Made by a program: the position numbers and the translations under genes. From Saccharum officinarum (lineage: Eukaryota; Streptophyta; Magnoliopsida; Poales; Poaceae), in NCBI GenBank assembly GCA_020631735.1, contig CM036191.1, positions 43,349,309 to 43,413,308 of the forward strand: a stretch of 64,000 bases of DNA, given 5' to 3'. The notes under the pieces are model-generated. The model was not told the DNA's origin and ran no database searches. It was given only the letters and a program-made list of their open reading frames with translations. Below are positions 22,701-33,688 of the stretch, in pieces. Position 1 is the stretch's first letter, and every line of letters starts with the position of its first letter.

Positions 22701-22999
22701 TTGCTTATCAATTAGAGTTGCCTGAGAATTTATCTGGAGTACATGATGTGTTCCATGTTTCACAACTTAAGAAGTGTTTGCGTGTGCCTGAGGAGCAGAT
22801 ACCTTTAGAAGAATTGACTGTTAAGGGAGATCTTACATATGAAGAGTTTCCGATTAAGATTTTGGAGACTGCTGAGAGAGTTACTCGAAGTCGGGTTATT
22901 AAGATGTGCAAAGTGCAGTGGAATCGATATTCAGAAGTAGAGGCAACTTGGGAAAGAGAGGATGAATTGAGAAAATCATATCCACAGTTGTTTGAGTAA
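19794..22999 (+). pseudogene. Ty3/gypsy Tekay-type gag-pol remnant: gag mostly deleted, pol nearly complete
   Basis: A gag-like start at 19794 (MSGRGHGRGRGGANLP) breaks after about 20 residues and joins the protease end ([11 protein letters not shown], near 19950), so capsid, zinc knuckle and the protease active site are gone. Downstream, counting residues from 19858: reverse transcriptase with [19 protein letters not shown] (about 178) and FIDDILIF (about 275); RNase H with [11 protein letters not shown] (about 420); integrase zinc finger ending [11 protein letters not shown] (about 672). The integrase core keeps MDFI, VSDRGSQFTS and the QTERTNQVLE segment. A TGG-to-TGA change near 21946, a lost base near 21978 and a lost T in the T run near 22427 interrupt it. 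The C-terminus carries a chromodomain-like segment (ILETAERVTRSRVIK...VQWNRYSEVEATWERED), placing it among chromoviruses, Tekay/Del type. Not able to move on its own. Confidence 0.92.
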
Positions 23000-23024
23000 G
23001 CAGTTCAATCTCGAGGACGAGATT

Positions 23025-23041
23025 CTTTTAAGGGGGTAGAA
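23025..23041 (+). other. Polypurine tract of the chromovirus
   Basis: AAGGGGGTAGA at 23030-23040 sits directly before the 3' LTR, preceded by the conserved CTCGAGGACGAGATTC. It would prime plus-strand DNA synthesis. Confidence 0.85.
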
Positions 23042-23043
23042 TT

Positions 23044-25887
23044 TGTAACACCCAAATTTTAGGAGTAACAAATTTTAAATAATTTAGAGAAAGGGAATTA
23101 AAATTTTGAAAATTATTTGGTGATGCATTCATGCTGTTGCATTTATTTTATTTTGTGGTGTGGATATATTTGTTTTATTTGATTTGGTTTAGGAAAATTT
23201 GATTTGAAAATGTGTTTGGAAAATTAGAAAAAGAAAAGAAACAAAAGAAAAAAAAACAACTTACCTTCTTACCTTCTTGGCCCGAAGGCCGTCGGACGGC
23301 CTGCTTACCTCCGCGCCTGCCGCGTGGGCCGGCCAGCGCCGCAGCGGCCTAGCTCGGCCCAGGATCCAGCCGTCGCGCCTCTCCCTCCCTCCTACCACTG
23401 ACCGGTGGGGTCGGCCTGTCAGCCGTTTCTTCTATCTCCTACCGTAGCCGTGTAGGACTCGAAGCTCGATCGTTCAACCGACTCCGGTTACAATCTCCGG
23501 TTTCCTAATCAAGATAGGAGATGTGGCACTATAAAAGGGTAGCCAGGTATCTACTCTTTCCGTTTTTCAACTAAAACGATAGGCTAGCCACGGGAAATTA
23601 AGCTCTAGGGTTAGGGCATAGCCGACTTTCTCGGTTGGGCGCGGGTGAGGCTTTCGGGTGATTTGGAGGTCTAATTCGTCGCGTTGGTGAGTCCGCACTT
23701 GTCTCCTCTACCCTCTTGTGCTCTTCTTTTGGGTTGGGGGTGCTTAGAAGAGAGCTTTTGAAGCTCACCGTCGGCCGGTAATGGCGCCGCCGCCCTATCC
23801 AAGCCGCATCCCGATTTCGAGCTGTTGTAGCTTTCCTAAGCTATGTAGATAGGTTTGGGGGAAGTTTCTCTTTCGAATGGTGTTGGTTGAGGGGAGAATC
23901 GCTGTCGGAAGAGGAGGATCCGGAGTTTTCCGGCGAGCTTCTGACGCCGGCCATGGGAAAGCCGCCGGCCGGACATGGAGGGGATGATCGGATGGTCACT
24001 GTGCACTTGATGATGAACACGAACCGTTGGATTCGAGATGAAGGGCTGAGATTAGAAGATACCCCTTCGCGGGTAAAATTCATAAAGAGACCCTCAGCTT
24101 TTTAGTAATCAACCCGCGGTCCGTAGCGTAAAACTGAAAGTACGTTTTTGTGTTTTGAAAGCGTATTCTCTTCCGGTTTATTCAAAAATACGTTTTTAGG
24201 TATTTACAGTTTTGCCACTAGAATTCTTTTGGTCATAAAATCTTCGTTTTAACTCCGATTTGATCCGTTCAAGTTGCGTTAGGTTTGTATTTGCGAGCTC
24301 TACATGTTAGAGTAGTTGTACAGTTAGTTTTGATAATTTATTTTTCGAGGTTATAATTAAGTATTTATTTATCTATAGGAAATCTTAGAAAATACATAAC
24401 TTTCACGTTTTAACTCCGAATTTGGTGATCTTTGCGTCTGTGTGATCGTAGAAACGTGTAGAAGAGTTTTATAAACTTTTATTACTGTTTTGCTACTGTT
24501 GGTGTACTGTTCTAATTATATCTCTTTGTTTGCTTCGTGTATGTTTGATTGGATGCATGTATGTGTTGATTGATGATCGAATATAGAAGGTGAGCAGTAT
24601 TTGGACGATTCGGAGTATTACTTTGAGCCAAGTCAGCAGTATCACTTGGAGAGCTTTGATCAAGGCAAGTATAACACAGGACTATCCTTGTTACCTATAC
24701 ATTGAATTGTCATACATATGCATGTGCTTACCTTGACAACCTTAGAGATTATAACTTAGTGATTGTTATCTTGATTCCTTGTCAACCTTGGGAATGCATA
24801 TGGGTAGCTACTGCTAGTGCTTAAACTAAGAACAATGATCTTGTAATTTGATTAATGGATTAAGCAATCAACCTTTAAGATGATTCTATTACTGTTAAAA
24901 GGGGCTAGAGCATGTGTATTATTTTGATGCTCTGGTTTCTCTCCATAAGGACTTATCTGTACATGATTATCCGGGATATATAGTACAGCTGTGAGGGCTA
25001 TATGGCTCTGGCTTTAGTTGTTCAAGAGACCTTTTCTAGCTTGTTAGTGGTTACCTTAAATGGCGTAAGAATGGCTTGCCACTTTGGGTGTAGTGCGAGC
25101 CCCTGGCCTAGTGTGTATAGGCTGCGGTTGTTGTGCCACAGGGAAGGGGGGTTCTACATCTGTCTGCCGAGTGAATCTAATGGCCCTAACTTGTTAGACG
25201 AACTTTTGAGTGGCTTTATATGGTTCTCGGGTGTTTGGGCTTGATCTCCCCACTCATTTGGAAATCATGACTTACAGTGAAAGTGTACACCTCTGCGCAG
25301 AGTTAAAAACTGGTATACTAGCCGTGCTCACGGATACGAGCGGCCTTGGAACGTCTACAGAATAGTTGATCACCATTGCTATATCATGTTTAATTATTGT
25401 TGATTATTATTGTGCTCATGTTAATGCTATTCGTTATCATTATTACAATTGATCATTGGTTCTTTAATGGGAAGTGGTTTATCTTGATGCTACTCAATTG
25501 CTAATATATGATTAAAAGCTAAATGCAGTTAAACAGTGTCTAGCCTTTTTGAGCCTCATGAACCCTGTGTTATATTTGTGGAGTTCGACATGGACTCACC
25601 CTTGCTATTTCCACCATAACAGATGAAGATAATGAGGAAGATTATCGGAATGAGTACTAGTCTTGGTGTCAACCAGTCAACCGTGTCCCTGTGTGGAGTT
25701 TCCGCTGAAGAACTACTATTAGTTATTATTACCTATCGTTCAAGACTATGTCTTAAATACTTATTCGTTATGTAATAAGCACTGTGATGGTACTTTGTAA
25801 TTTGTCAACTTATGTGTGCGACTGTTTCCTGGGGCGCACATGAGTCTTTTATGCATCCTATTTTTGTCCTTAAAAATGGGTGTGACA
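23044..25887 (+). mobile_element. 3' LTR of the chromovirus, 2,844 bp
   Basis: It starts TGTAACACCCAAATTTTAG and ends AATGGGTGTGACA. A TATAAAA box at 23530-23536 follows a GC-rich promoter-like block (23280-23480). The downstream part matches the 5' LTR copy. The flank is AGAAC; the left flank cannot be checked because of the gap. Small frames such as 23887-24105 lie within the LTR and are not genes. Confidence 0.92.
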
Positions 25888-26567
25888 AGAACATAACCAG
25901 AGTAATAAAGAAGTATCCAGGAACTTTGAACTCACCCGCTGTCATCTTAATCTAGCTATGCTACTCATTTATCATGGAATTCTCCTATTTGTGTATCATT
26001 ATTCATAACTCTTATCATTTATCACTTACCTCCACTTTAGTCTAGTTGATATATTAAGTTACTAGATGCATGATGGTGAATTATCAGTTTCTTTAACCAT
26101 TGTTTCCCTATGGATAAGTACGATACTCTGGAATATTCCCGAATAAAAGCTATAACGGTATCCGTGCGCTTGCGGAATTTTCTGTGTGCGTTATAAAATA
26201 CCAACAAGGACTAAAGGTCCTCCGACGCTCAAGAAACTTGGACCCGGGACTAATGAGGCCCAATTGTAGCTGAGACTAATGTGCTAGATCGAAGGTATGT
26301 TCTCTACTAATTGATACATTGATTAGTTCCACAATTTAGTGAGCCACTTTATTATTTATTAAAACAAGATGATAGATGTGTTAAACTATTTGTTAGCTCA
26401 ATGGACACAATACCAACATTATTTGAATTACATAAACAAGAAATCAGTAGCTCAGAAATGTCATACATACGGCCATAGAATACGTTTGCGCAGAAAATGT
26501 AGAAGGCAGTACTGAACTGTTTATGGGATAGTGTATATCTTGCGCCTGCATGCCACCTTTTAGATCT
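25888..26567. other. Spacer with a repeat fragment
   Basis: No gene is seen. The stretch 26100-26215 (GGTATCCGTGCGCTTGCGGA) resembles a dispersed grass LTR-element fragment, and 26205-26270 holds short complementary ACTAAAGGTCC / GGGACTAATG motifs. Confidence 0.4.
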
Positions 26568-26837
26568 TCATGTAGTAAAGACATAATCTGTCAATGGACT
26601 GCTGAGTTGTACTAGTTTTGGTACTGTGCCGAGTACCAGAGCCTGTGTGTCTAGGAAAATTTTCACCACTTTAAGCTCCGTCACCGTGCCATCACTTGTT
26701 ACATGAATGGGGTAACTGAGCAGGTGCCCATGGAGGTTATCCTCCAGGTTATCACTGGTGTACATCTTCCAAAACTCGTCAGCCCTCTGACACACTTGAG
26801 GCCACCCGGGTCCTGGAACTGTTGAAAATGTAGGCAA
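26568..26837 (-). pseudogene. Phospholipase D last-exon fragment
   Basis: The minus-strand frame contains QRADEFWKMYTSDNLEDN followed by HGHLLSYPIHVTSDGTVTEL and FLDTQALVLGT. This is the C-terminal segment of alpha-class plant phospholipase D, which hydrolyses membrane phospholipids to phosphatidic acid. An acceptor-like TTTTCAACAG precedes the exon start on the minus strand at about 26820. The usual ending (PPILTT type) is replaced by an unrelated tail, and the C2 domain and both HKD motifs are missing. The adjoining sequence (to about 27007) would be intron, cut off by the LTR at 27008. Clearly a fragment. Confidence 0.72.
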
Positions 26838-27007
26838 TTTTCAGATTAAAACCAGAACATAAATCATGATGATCTCATATACTAGCTTGTTAAGCCCTAA
26901 CATACTAGTCAGATTGAATAGCATAAACAGCGACATGATGAACAACAGACATACAACAATTACGGATTTGATCATGTTGTGTGTAGCTTTGGTTTGCAGA
27001 GAGAGAC

Positions 27008-29015
27008 TGTAATACCCTAAAATTTACTCCTTTTGAAATAGATAAAAAATGATTTAATTTTGCATTTTTGTGTTCATGAAAACATAGGAAAATAATTTTT
27101 TCATTCAATTAAAATTTATCATAAGGTTTAGCAACTTGTTTTTTTGCATACATGCTGGTACATCTGATTTATTGTAATGTGTGGCTTTGTCTAACACTCA
27201 AAATGATTCAAATTGTGTTTAAAAAGGATTTACAAAAGACTTTGAAACAAAAGAAAAAGGAAAAAAATAGAAAACTCTCTCTCTTTCTCTCTCTACTGTT
27301 TTTTGTCATCCAAGCTTAGATCTGCGGCCTAGATCAAAAGTTGACCATGGTCAACAGGTGAACATCGGGCAGCCGGGGAACTTTTTGCAAAAGTGTCCCT
27401 CGATTTTCCAAAAATTATGCCCACCGTCCCTGATCTAGATTCAAAAACTGATTTTAATTATTTTTATGCAGCAAATAATGCCCGCCGGCCCCAACGAAGT
27501 GCCACTACTCTTGTTTTAAGCATAAAATATCCATTCTAACTCCGTTTCGACCCGTTCAAGTTGCATAGATTCATAACAATGTAATCTACATTATAGTAAC
27601 GATGTTTAACATGTTATGAAATATTAATTTGATTAATCTATATTAACTTAGTTTTCCAATTAAAGCAACTTAGGCTTTTCACCTCAGTCTTTTGTAAATA
27701 AAATATGATTAGTCCTATGTTGGTTTTCCAATACAAATATAATCCGACTAAACTCAATTTAGATATTTCTCTGAAATATCTTGTACATGTTTTATATAAT
27801 TAAAATAAATTAAGCTCATAGTTTTCTTTTTCTCCTTTAAAAGTAAATCTTTTGATAGCCGTTCTTTCGCGCTATACCTTCTATTAGAGTGCTTTTCGCG
27901 TCTGTGTGCTCATAGCAATACATAGATTAGTTTTCAAACATTTTTTTGATTGGTGTACTGTTCTAATCTAGTCATATTTGTATGCTATGAATGTCTGTTC
28001 AGATACTTGTGTGGTGCTTTGTGATCTTGTCCAGTCAGTGAGCTATACGTTGTGAACAAGGAACAAATCTTTGAAGGTTTGGACTAGAAGAGAATATTTG
28101 AGTTTAAGGAAAGTATAGCATATGATCATCCTTGTTGTCCTATTCACTTTAATAACAATTTAATCATATGCATGTGTCTATCTTGATAACCGTAGGAATT
28201 TATCCTAGCTATTGATATCATGTTTCCTTGTCACCTTGGGAATTATATGCACATGGGTAGTTGATGCTAGCGCTCAATTAATTATGATCATGAACTGAAA
28301 ACTTGATTAATGGGATATGCAATGAAAAATAAAAGATGTGTTTTAGCAATGTGAATTAAAGGGTGAGAGCATTTGGCTTTATACATGATGTTATTGTCCT
28401 CCCTAAGGACTTATCTGTAAGTGATCATCTGGGACTTATAGTACAACCATGAGTGCTATATGGCTTTTGCTTTAGTTAAGTATGAGGATATTTTCTAGCT
28501 TATTAGTGGTTACCTTTATAACGTAAGAGGGGCTTGCCGAGTCGGGTATAGTGCAATCTCCATCCTTATGTGTATAGCATGCGCATAATGTGTCATTTGG
28601 AAGGGGGGCTTTACATCTGCTTGCCAATTAGAATCCAAGTGGCCCTAACTTGTTAGACGAACCTTTAAAAGACTTTATAGTGAACCCTGCCGGCCTTCCT
28701 TAGAAGTGGGTCAAGAGGCTAGCTACCTTGGGTGAAAGGGTAAATCACGGCTCATGGTTAAAGTGTATAACCTCTGCAGAGTGTAAATCTGTTATAATAG
28801 CCGTGCTCACGGTCACGAGCAGCATTGGATTCTTTATGGAACAATGACAAATGATTGCCGATGTTTTTAAATGCTATTCATTATTCATGTTATCAGTTTC
28901 ATATGATTAATTGGGGCAATTGTTAAACTTGTTGCTACAAATGCTAAAATTGTGACTCATTAAAAGCTAATCGAAGTAAACCAGTGTCAACCTTCCGAAC
29001 CTCATGAACTAAACC
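27008..29015 (+). mobile_element. Truncated Tekay-like LTR
   Basis: It begins TGTAATACCCTAAAATTTAC and follows the same block order as the 3' LTR at 23044-25887, with the shared GCCGTGCTCACGG segment near 28800 and AAAAGCTAA...CAGTGTC near 28965. Homology stops at about 29015, so roughly the last 325 bp and the GGGTGTGACA end are missing. It is more diverged than the LTR pair to its left, so it is older. Confidence 0.75.
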
Positions 29016-29330
29016 AGGCTCGCTAATCTTCCTCTGCGCCGATGACGCCAACCTGGCTTCCGCGGCAGCCGTGCTCCAGGATACGCTCTCCGACCTGCTC
29101 GCCGCCGGCGCAGCCGATCTGGCACATCGAGTCGGACACGAGGCTGCTTATCGGCGTCGGCGTAGATCGAGCTCTCCAGCTCACCCAAGCTCAGAGAGTC
29201 GGAGGAGAGAAGAAACGGGAGGAGAGGAGGACCTGACAAGTGGGCCCCACATGTTGGGTTGACATCAATACACAATCAGCGTGCCACGTCAGAGCGGGTT
29301 AGGACCCATTTGGACCTGGATGGTACTCGA
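29016..29330. other. GC-rich fragment, possibly exon-derived
   Basis: GC content jumps at the LTR break. Frames are open on both strands (plus: ADDANLASAAAVLQDTLSD near 29038; minus: 29009-29275). Neither matches a family I know. The stretch GACAAGTGGGCCCCACATG at 29235 is typical of cereal 5' gene regions. It could be the first exon and upstream part of a gene on the minus strand. Confidence 0.4.
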
Positions 29331-29835
29331 AGCCATGTTCATGGACTAAGAAATAGCATTTTCATAGCAGAGGAAACACCACGTGCCAAGTTGAAAGACC
29401 GGTCATGAATTTTCCTCTTACTATTATTAGCTGCAGTAATTAAGTACGTATTGGTGAACAAACCAGTGCAGAGGCGTTGTGGGGTTGCTGTATTCATGGA
29501 AGAAGTCTCCCGACACACATGGATGAAAAAGTGTCGACCCTTATTATATGTATCATCATCGTCGAATGAGTGCTTCTGTTGGCTGCCATGGCTGGCACAG
29601 GCCACTATTCTCGACTTTGGCCGGAATAGCAGCATGGCCTCCTCCATGGAACGACGACGTCGACGTTCTTGGACCGGTGGTGACGACGCAGACTATGGTA
29701 GCATCTACTACTGTTGAGAGGCGCTGCTCGGCCAGAAGGTGGTAGTAATCACACCCCACCCATCTCGTAATGCAAACGTAGCTAGCTACCCATGCTTGGT
29801 TCAATCATTCTTTGAACGACAGTTTTAGTCTTCTT
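29331..29835. other. Spacer with an unrecognised 102-codon minus-strand frame
   Basis: The minus-strand frame 29339-29647 is rich in basic and polar residues and has no motif I can name. Frames on the plus strand overlap it. I do not call a gene. Confidence 0.35.
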
Positions 29836-29961
29836 AGGGTCTCTTCGGTTTTCTCGGAATGCTCCAAGAACAATTCCAGCTCCTCAAGATTAGTACAAAT
29901 TATTGAATCATTCCGGCTAGGAATTATTTCTAGGCCCTATTTCTGATCAAACGAACAAGCC
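29836..29961. mobile_element. Probable short MITE
   Basis: The left end GGGTCTCTTCGGTTTTC and right end TCAAACGAACAAGCCC are imperfect inverted repeats, with an interior AATTCCAGC / GGAATTATT pair that can fold. The ends resemble hAT-like MITEs of grasses. No clear target duplication. Confidence 0.55.
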
Positions 29962-30352
29962 CTTATGGATATGTGATGCTGGCCACTCATCTGGTGGTTA
30001 AGCTATGACAAAAGTTCGAGCCATGTTCCTAGTTCCTTGGGCTAGTACTATATATTGATCAATCAGCCTGGCGTAATTGATGATTCAATTATTTGTATAT
30101 ATGATGGCCTATACTAGCTTGCCATGGAATGGAAGTATCATCGTCGTTGATCGAACTGTGGTCCTATCTGTCCTTACTATATACTACAGGTGACATTTTG
30201 GCATTGTTGTTCTGGGAATCTGTAAGATAGTTTTGAAACTGGATTGAGAAGTCGCATATGGTTGAAAAAAAACCCTAGAGAATAACTGGTAATAAACTAA
30301 CAAATATTAGCACATACTTTGATAACATATATATGTCCATCTACGTACTCCA

Positions 30353-31560
30353 TGTCTGAAGTTGGACATTATAAGGAAAATGGACCCTATTGGCCATGAA
30401 GTTTTATTTTGGTGTTTAATGATCAACATGACCATTTGAACTAACAACTTTTGTAAATATACAAGGTATAGATGCAATGTAGACTTAAAAGATATCAAAG
30501 TGGTGAGCCGAATGATTAACACTTCAAGCAAGACTTTCGAAGTTGTGTTAAAGACCTACAAGATAGGCAAAAGTTAAGACGCAAAAATGGAAGAGCCCGG
30601 ATAAAGAAACACGAAGGAACGGAGACAAATGGGTTCTGTGATCGAGGCACCAGACTTGTGCGGTGGTAGCCAGAGGAAGGCACCAGACAAAACATGTGCA
30701 ATGTCACATGGGCTGCTGCGACAGAGGCACTGGACATGTCTGGTGTTAGGTGCTGGGGTGTACCGAAACTCAAGGTGTACATAGGCGAAGAAAAGAAGTG
30801 TTCACGGGACCTATTTGGTGACAGCACCGGAGTGCTCAGTGAAGGTTGGAGTTGCCCACGAGGCACCTGACCTGTCCGGTGGTACACAGAACGTTGCACC
30901 TGGTGGCTACAGTACCCAACAGTCGGCAATGGCTATTCGCCAACGGCTAGCTGACGTTGACCTTACTAGACCTATCTGGTGGGTGCACCGGACATGTCCT
31001 ATGCTTCCGCAGAGTGGTTATGCAGGTTCTAGCGGCTCAAGGAGGTATTGTATGAGTTGAGGCTCATCTATAGTTGCTATAGCCACCAAAGTGCTAACTG
31101 CTTCAGTCAGTGATTAGCGTAGATGCTTTGTGAAGATGGCGATAAGCAGTCTGGGAGAGGCCATGTCAGAGACCCCACTTGCGCGTGGGGAAGGCCCGGG
31201 GGCTATCCACGGAGTTACCCTGACAGGGACCTTGGCCCTTGCGAGGGCTTCCTTGCAAGGAACTGCAATGAGGACTAGGGAGAACCGAGGAGCTTCTCGA
31301 TACATCAGAAAAAATGCGGAGTCGTTAGTAGGAGTTTGCATCTCTACCAATCTTTAGCTCTTCCGCATTTATATTTTGTACTTAGGTTGTGTGCTTTGTA
31401 TTCGTAGCTTAGTTTGGTAGGCTAGTGAAAGGATTGGAAGTTAGGTTGTATAACTCTTTTGCGGTAAAAATAGCAATACACCTATCAAAACTTCAATTCC
31501 ATATCTAGATAGTTTTTAAATTGCCTGATTCACCTCCTCTTGGACGTCATGGTCCCTTCA
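30353..31560 (+). mobile_element. Degenerate long LTR, probably Ty1/copia SIRE-like
   Basis: It starts TGTCTGAAGTTGGACATT and ends with the GATTCACCTCCTCTTGGAC...GTCCCTTCA block that closes many long copia LTRs in grasses. Between 30630 and 31020 several degenerate palindromes of the form CACCGGACATGTCCGGTGG occur. No primer binding site or target duplication is preserved, and open frames inside it are not genes. Confidence 0.5.
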
Positions 31561-31944
31561 AACATTTCTAACGTTGATGCATTGCTTATAGAACAAACCT
31601 AGATAGACTTATATTTATAATAAGAAAAGGTACAAAGTACTAGGTGCGTTGGATATAGACGTGGTTCAATTCAATCATTATTAGAACCAGACTGATTTAT
31701 GTAGACGTGGTGTGATGCAATCAGTGTACGTTTTTAGTCCTCTTTCTTATCCACCCGGTGTCCTATATTTACGGATATGTGATGCTGGCCACTCATTTGG
31801 TTGAAAGGAAATCATAGCGAAGGTTGAAAAGAATTGTTGCTGAAAGGTCTGTCTTGCTGAACGCAACTCCCTGATGGTTTGTATCGGCTCTCCAGTTTGC
31901 ATGTGCTGCACGTTTTCGACTTACCAAAGTAAAGCGTGTCGCTA

Positions 31945-32165
31945 CTACATCACCATCAGGTTTTCCTAATCTGAGGCAACTTCATCTAGTAGGCTTGTGT
32001 GAATGGGAGGAGTGGGAATGGGTGGTGGAGCCCAAACCGAGCGAGCATGAGAGTGGACACACAACACACACCGTGGCAATGCCTGCACTCAGAGTCCAGA
32101 CTGAAAATTAGTAACTGCAGGAACCTTCTGTCATCGCGGCCACCTCCAGCTTCCTCCTCGTCACA
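31945..32165 (+). pseudogene. NLR-type leucine-rich-repeat fragment
   Basis: The plus strand reads FPNLRQLHLVGLCEWEEWEW, then VAMPALRV, and after a one-base shift LKISNCRNLLSSRPP. This pattern (an LRR line, an EWEEW line, then PxLxxLxIxxCxxL) is typical of the LRR region of cereal NB-LRR immune receptors. Stops follow within 10 codons in the first frame. No NB-ARC part is visible. A small decayed fragment. Confidence 0.6.
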
Positions 32166-32470
32166 CAAGCACATCCATGACCGGATCAGCTCAAACATGA
32201 TCACCATAATATTAGGATAGAGAGCTGCATTATTTGCATATGAGAGGGACGCCTGCTGGCCTTGAAGCAACGACCACTCTTTGGGCCGCCTCGACCTCGA
32301 CCCATGGGCCATGGCGGCTAGGACATGAATGATTGCCGCAACTCGACAGGTGTCACTTGTTGCAGCCAAGGTGGTTAGCATGTCATCAAGGTTGATCTTG
32401 ATCTTCACTGCCGCAGATAAGTCTATCATTGCTTTCTCTCTCCAGTATTTGGAGTACCTTGCATTGACCT
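32166..32470 (-). other. Unrecognised open stretch on the minus strand
   Basis: The minus strand is open for 147 codons (31986-32429), overlapping the LRR fragment on the other strand. The part at 32240-32429 (AMIDLSAAVKIKINLDDM...) has plausible helical composition but I recognise no family. It could be a second gene fragment or chance. Confidence 0.3.
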
Positions 32471-32544
32471 TAGTGTCAATTTCCTCGAGGGGACGAGGGG
32501 CCTAACCAGACTGAGACTGTCCCAGATCGAGTTATTGGTCTCTG

Positions 32545-32700
32545 AAGATTTTGAGACATGTCGACCTCTCTCGCATTCATTTCTCCGGCAGTGTCACCCC
32601 CTGCACTCCAACCTTACAAAGTTGAAGCATCTTGACCTCTCCTATGCATCCTGTTTTGGCAGACTGCCTCAAATCGTTACCCAGCTAGTACAAGGAGCCC
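32545..32700 (+). pseudogene. LRR fragment of receptor-like type
   Basis: One frame reads LTKLKHLDLSYASCFGRLPQ near 32610-32668, and another, just before, LRHVDLSRIHFSG. The LxxLxxLDLS...GxLP spacing is that of extracellular LRRs in receptor-like proteins and kinases. Only about two repeats remain, in different frames, so this is a decayed piece. Confidence 0.5.
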
Positions 32701-33138
32701 CTACAGGTTTTAATATATATTAATAAAAGAAAGTATAATGGAAGTTAAAGAGACAAAGAATGGAAGCAAGAAAATGAAAGAAGTTACAAAAAGACTCTCT
32801 ATCCATGCTCTGAGAAGACGAGGGATTTTCTTTTTGCTCTAACTACGTAACAAAAGAAGCACTTCTTGAATGAATAACCTTCTGCAATTTTCAACCGATG
32901 CTTGACCTCATCTGAAGATGAGATCATTCCACACTGGCCAAATACACTAGCACATGATGATGAAAAACATCCATATATAGATCAAGTTTAAGGAGTTCCA
33001 GCACTGCTTGACAAAGGAATCCCACGTCCTCTTTTATTTCCGGGAAGTGTGTGAAATGTGGCAGGCCACAAATTTGTTCGATCGCCATATATAACCATAG
33101 CAAATTTGACACATAAATGGCAGTTGGATCTCATCAAT

Positions 33139-33688
33139 GAGAACGGCAATTTTTGCTACTCCAAAAATATATTATGGAAAACTACGTACTCGTAGACATT
33201 TATGGGTAGTCGTGCTGTACTTCCCATCTGTAGCATTGGATGTCCACATCTATAGCATTGGACGTCTGATACAGCGTGGACGGCGAGGAGAGCGTAGAGG
33301 AGATCGGAGGAGCAGCTGTGATTGAGAATTGGAATGCAAAGGATATCGAGGCAAGGGCAGTGGGGGATTGTCACCGGCGGTTACGGCTGAAGCGTTCGCA
33401 GCCACCGTCGAAGGAGAACGACAATTTTTGCTACTCCAAAAATATGTTATGGAAAACTACGTACTCGTAGACATTTATGGGTAGTCGTGCTGTATTTCCC
33501 ATCTGTAGCATTGGATGTCCCCATCTGTAGCATTGGATGTCTGATACAGCGTGGACGGCGAGGAGAGCGTAGAGGAGATCGGAGGAGCAGTTGTGATTGA
33601 GAATTGGAACGCAAAGGATATCGAGGCAAGAGCAGTAGGGGATTGTCGCCGGCAGCTACGGCTGAAGCGTTCGCAGCCACCATCGAAG
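33139..33688. repeat. Tandem duplication of 275 bp, two copies
   Basis: Copy 1 (33139-33413) and copy 2 (33414-33688) abut exactly and are about 95% identical. Inside each, a short unit around CATCTGTAGCATTGGATGTC is itself repeated (33226-33268 and 33499-33541). On the minus strand copy 2 is open from 33704 (starting MGWGLPSMVAANASAVAAGD), with an alanine- then arginine-rich sequence that resembles the start of a cereal protein, so the duplicated block may have been a first exon. No family is recognised. Confidence 0.9.

Noticed and set aside
33139..33688. CRISPR-like direct repeats
   Set aside because: Only two abutting 275-bp copies with no spacers, in a plant nuclear genome; a plain tandem duplication.
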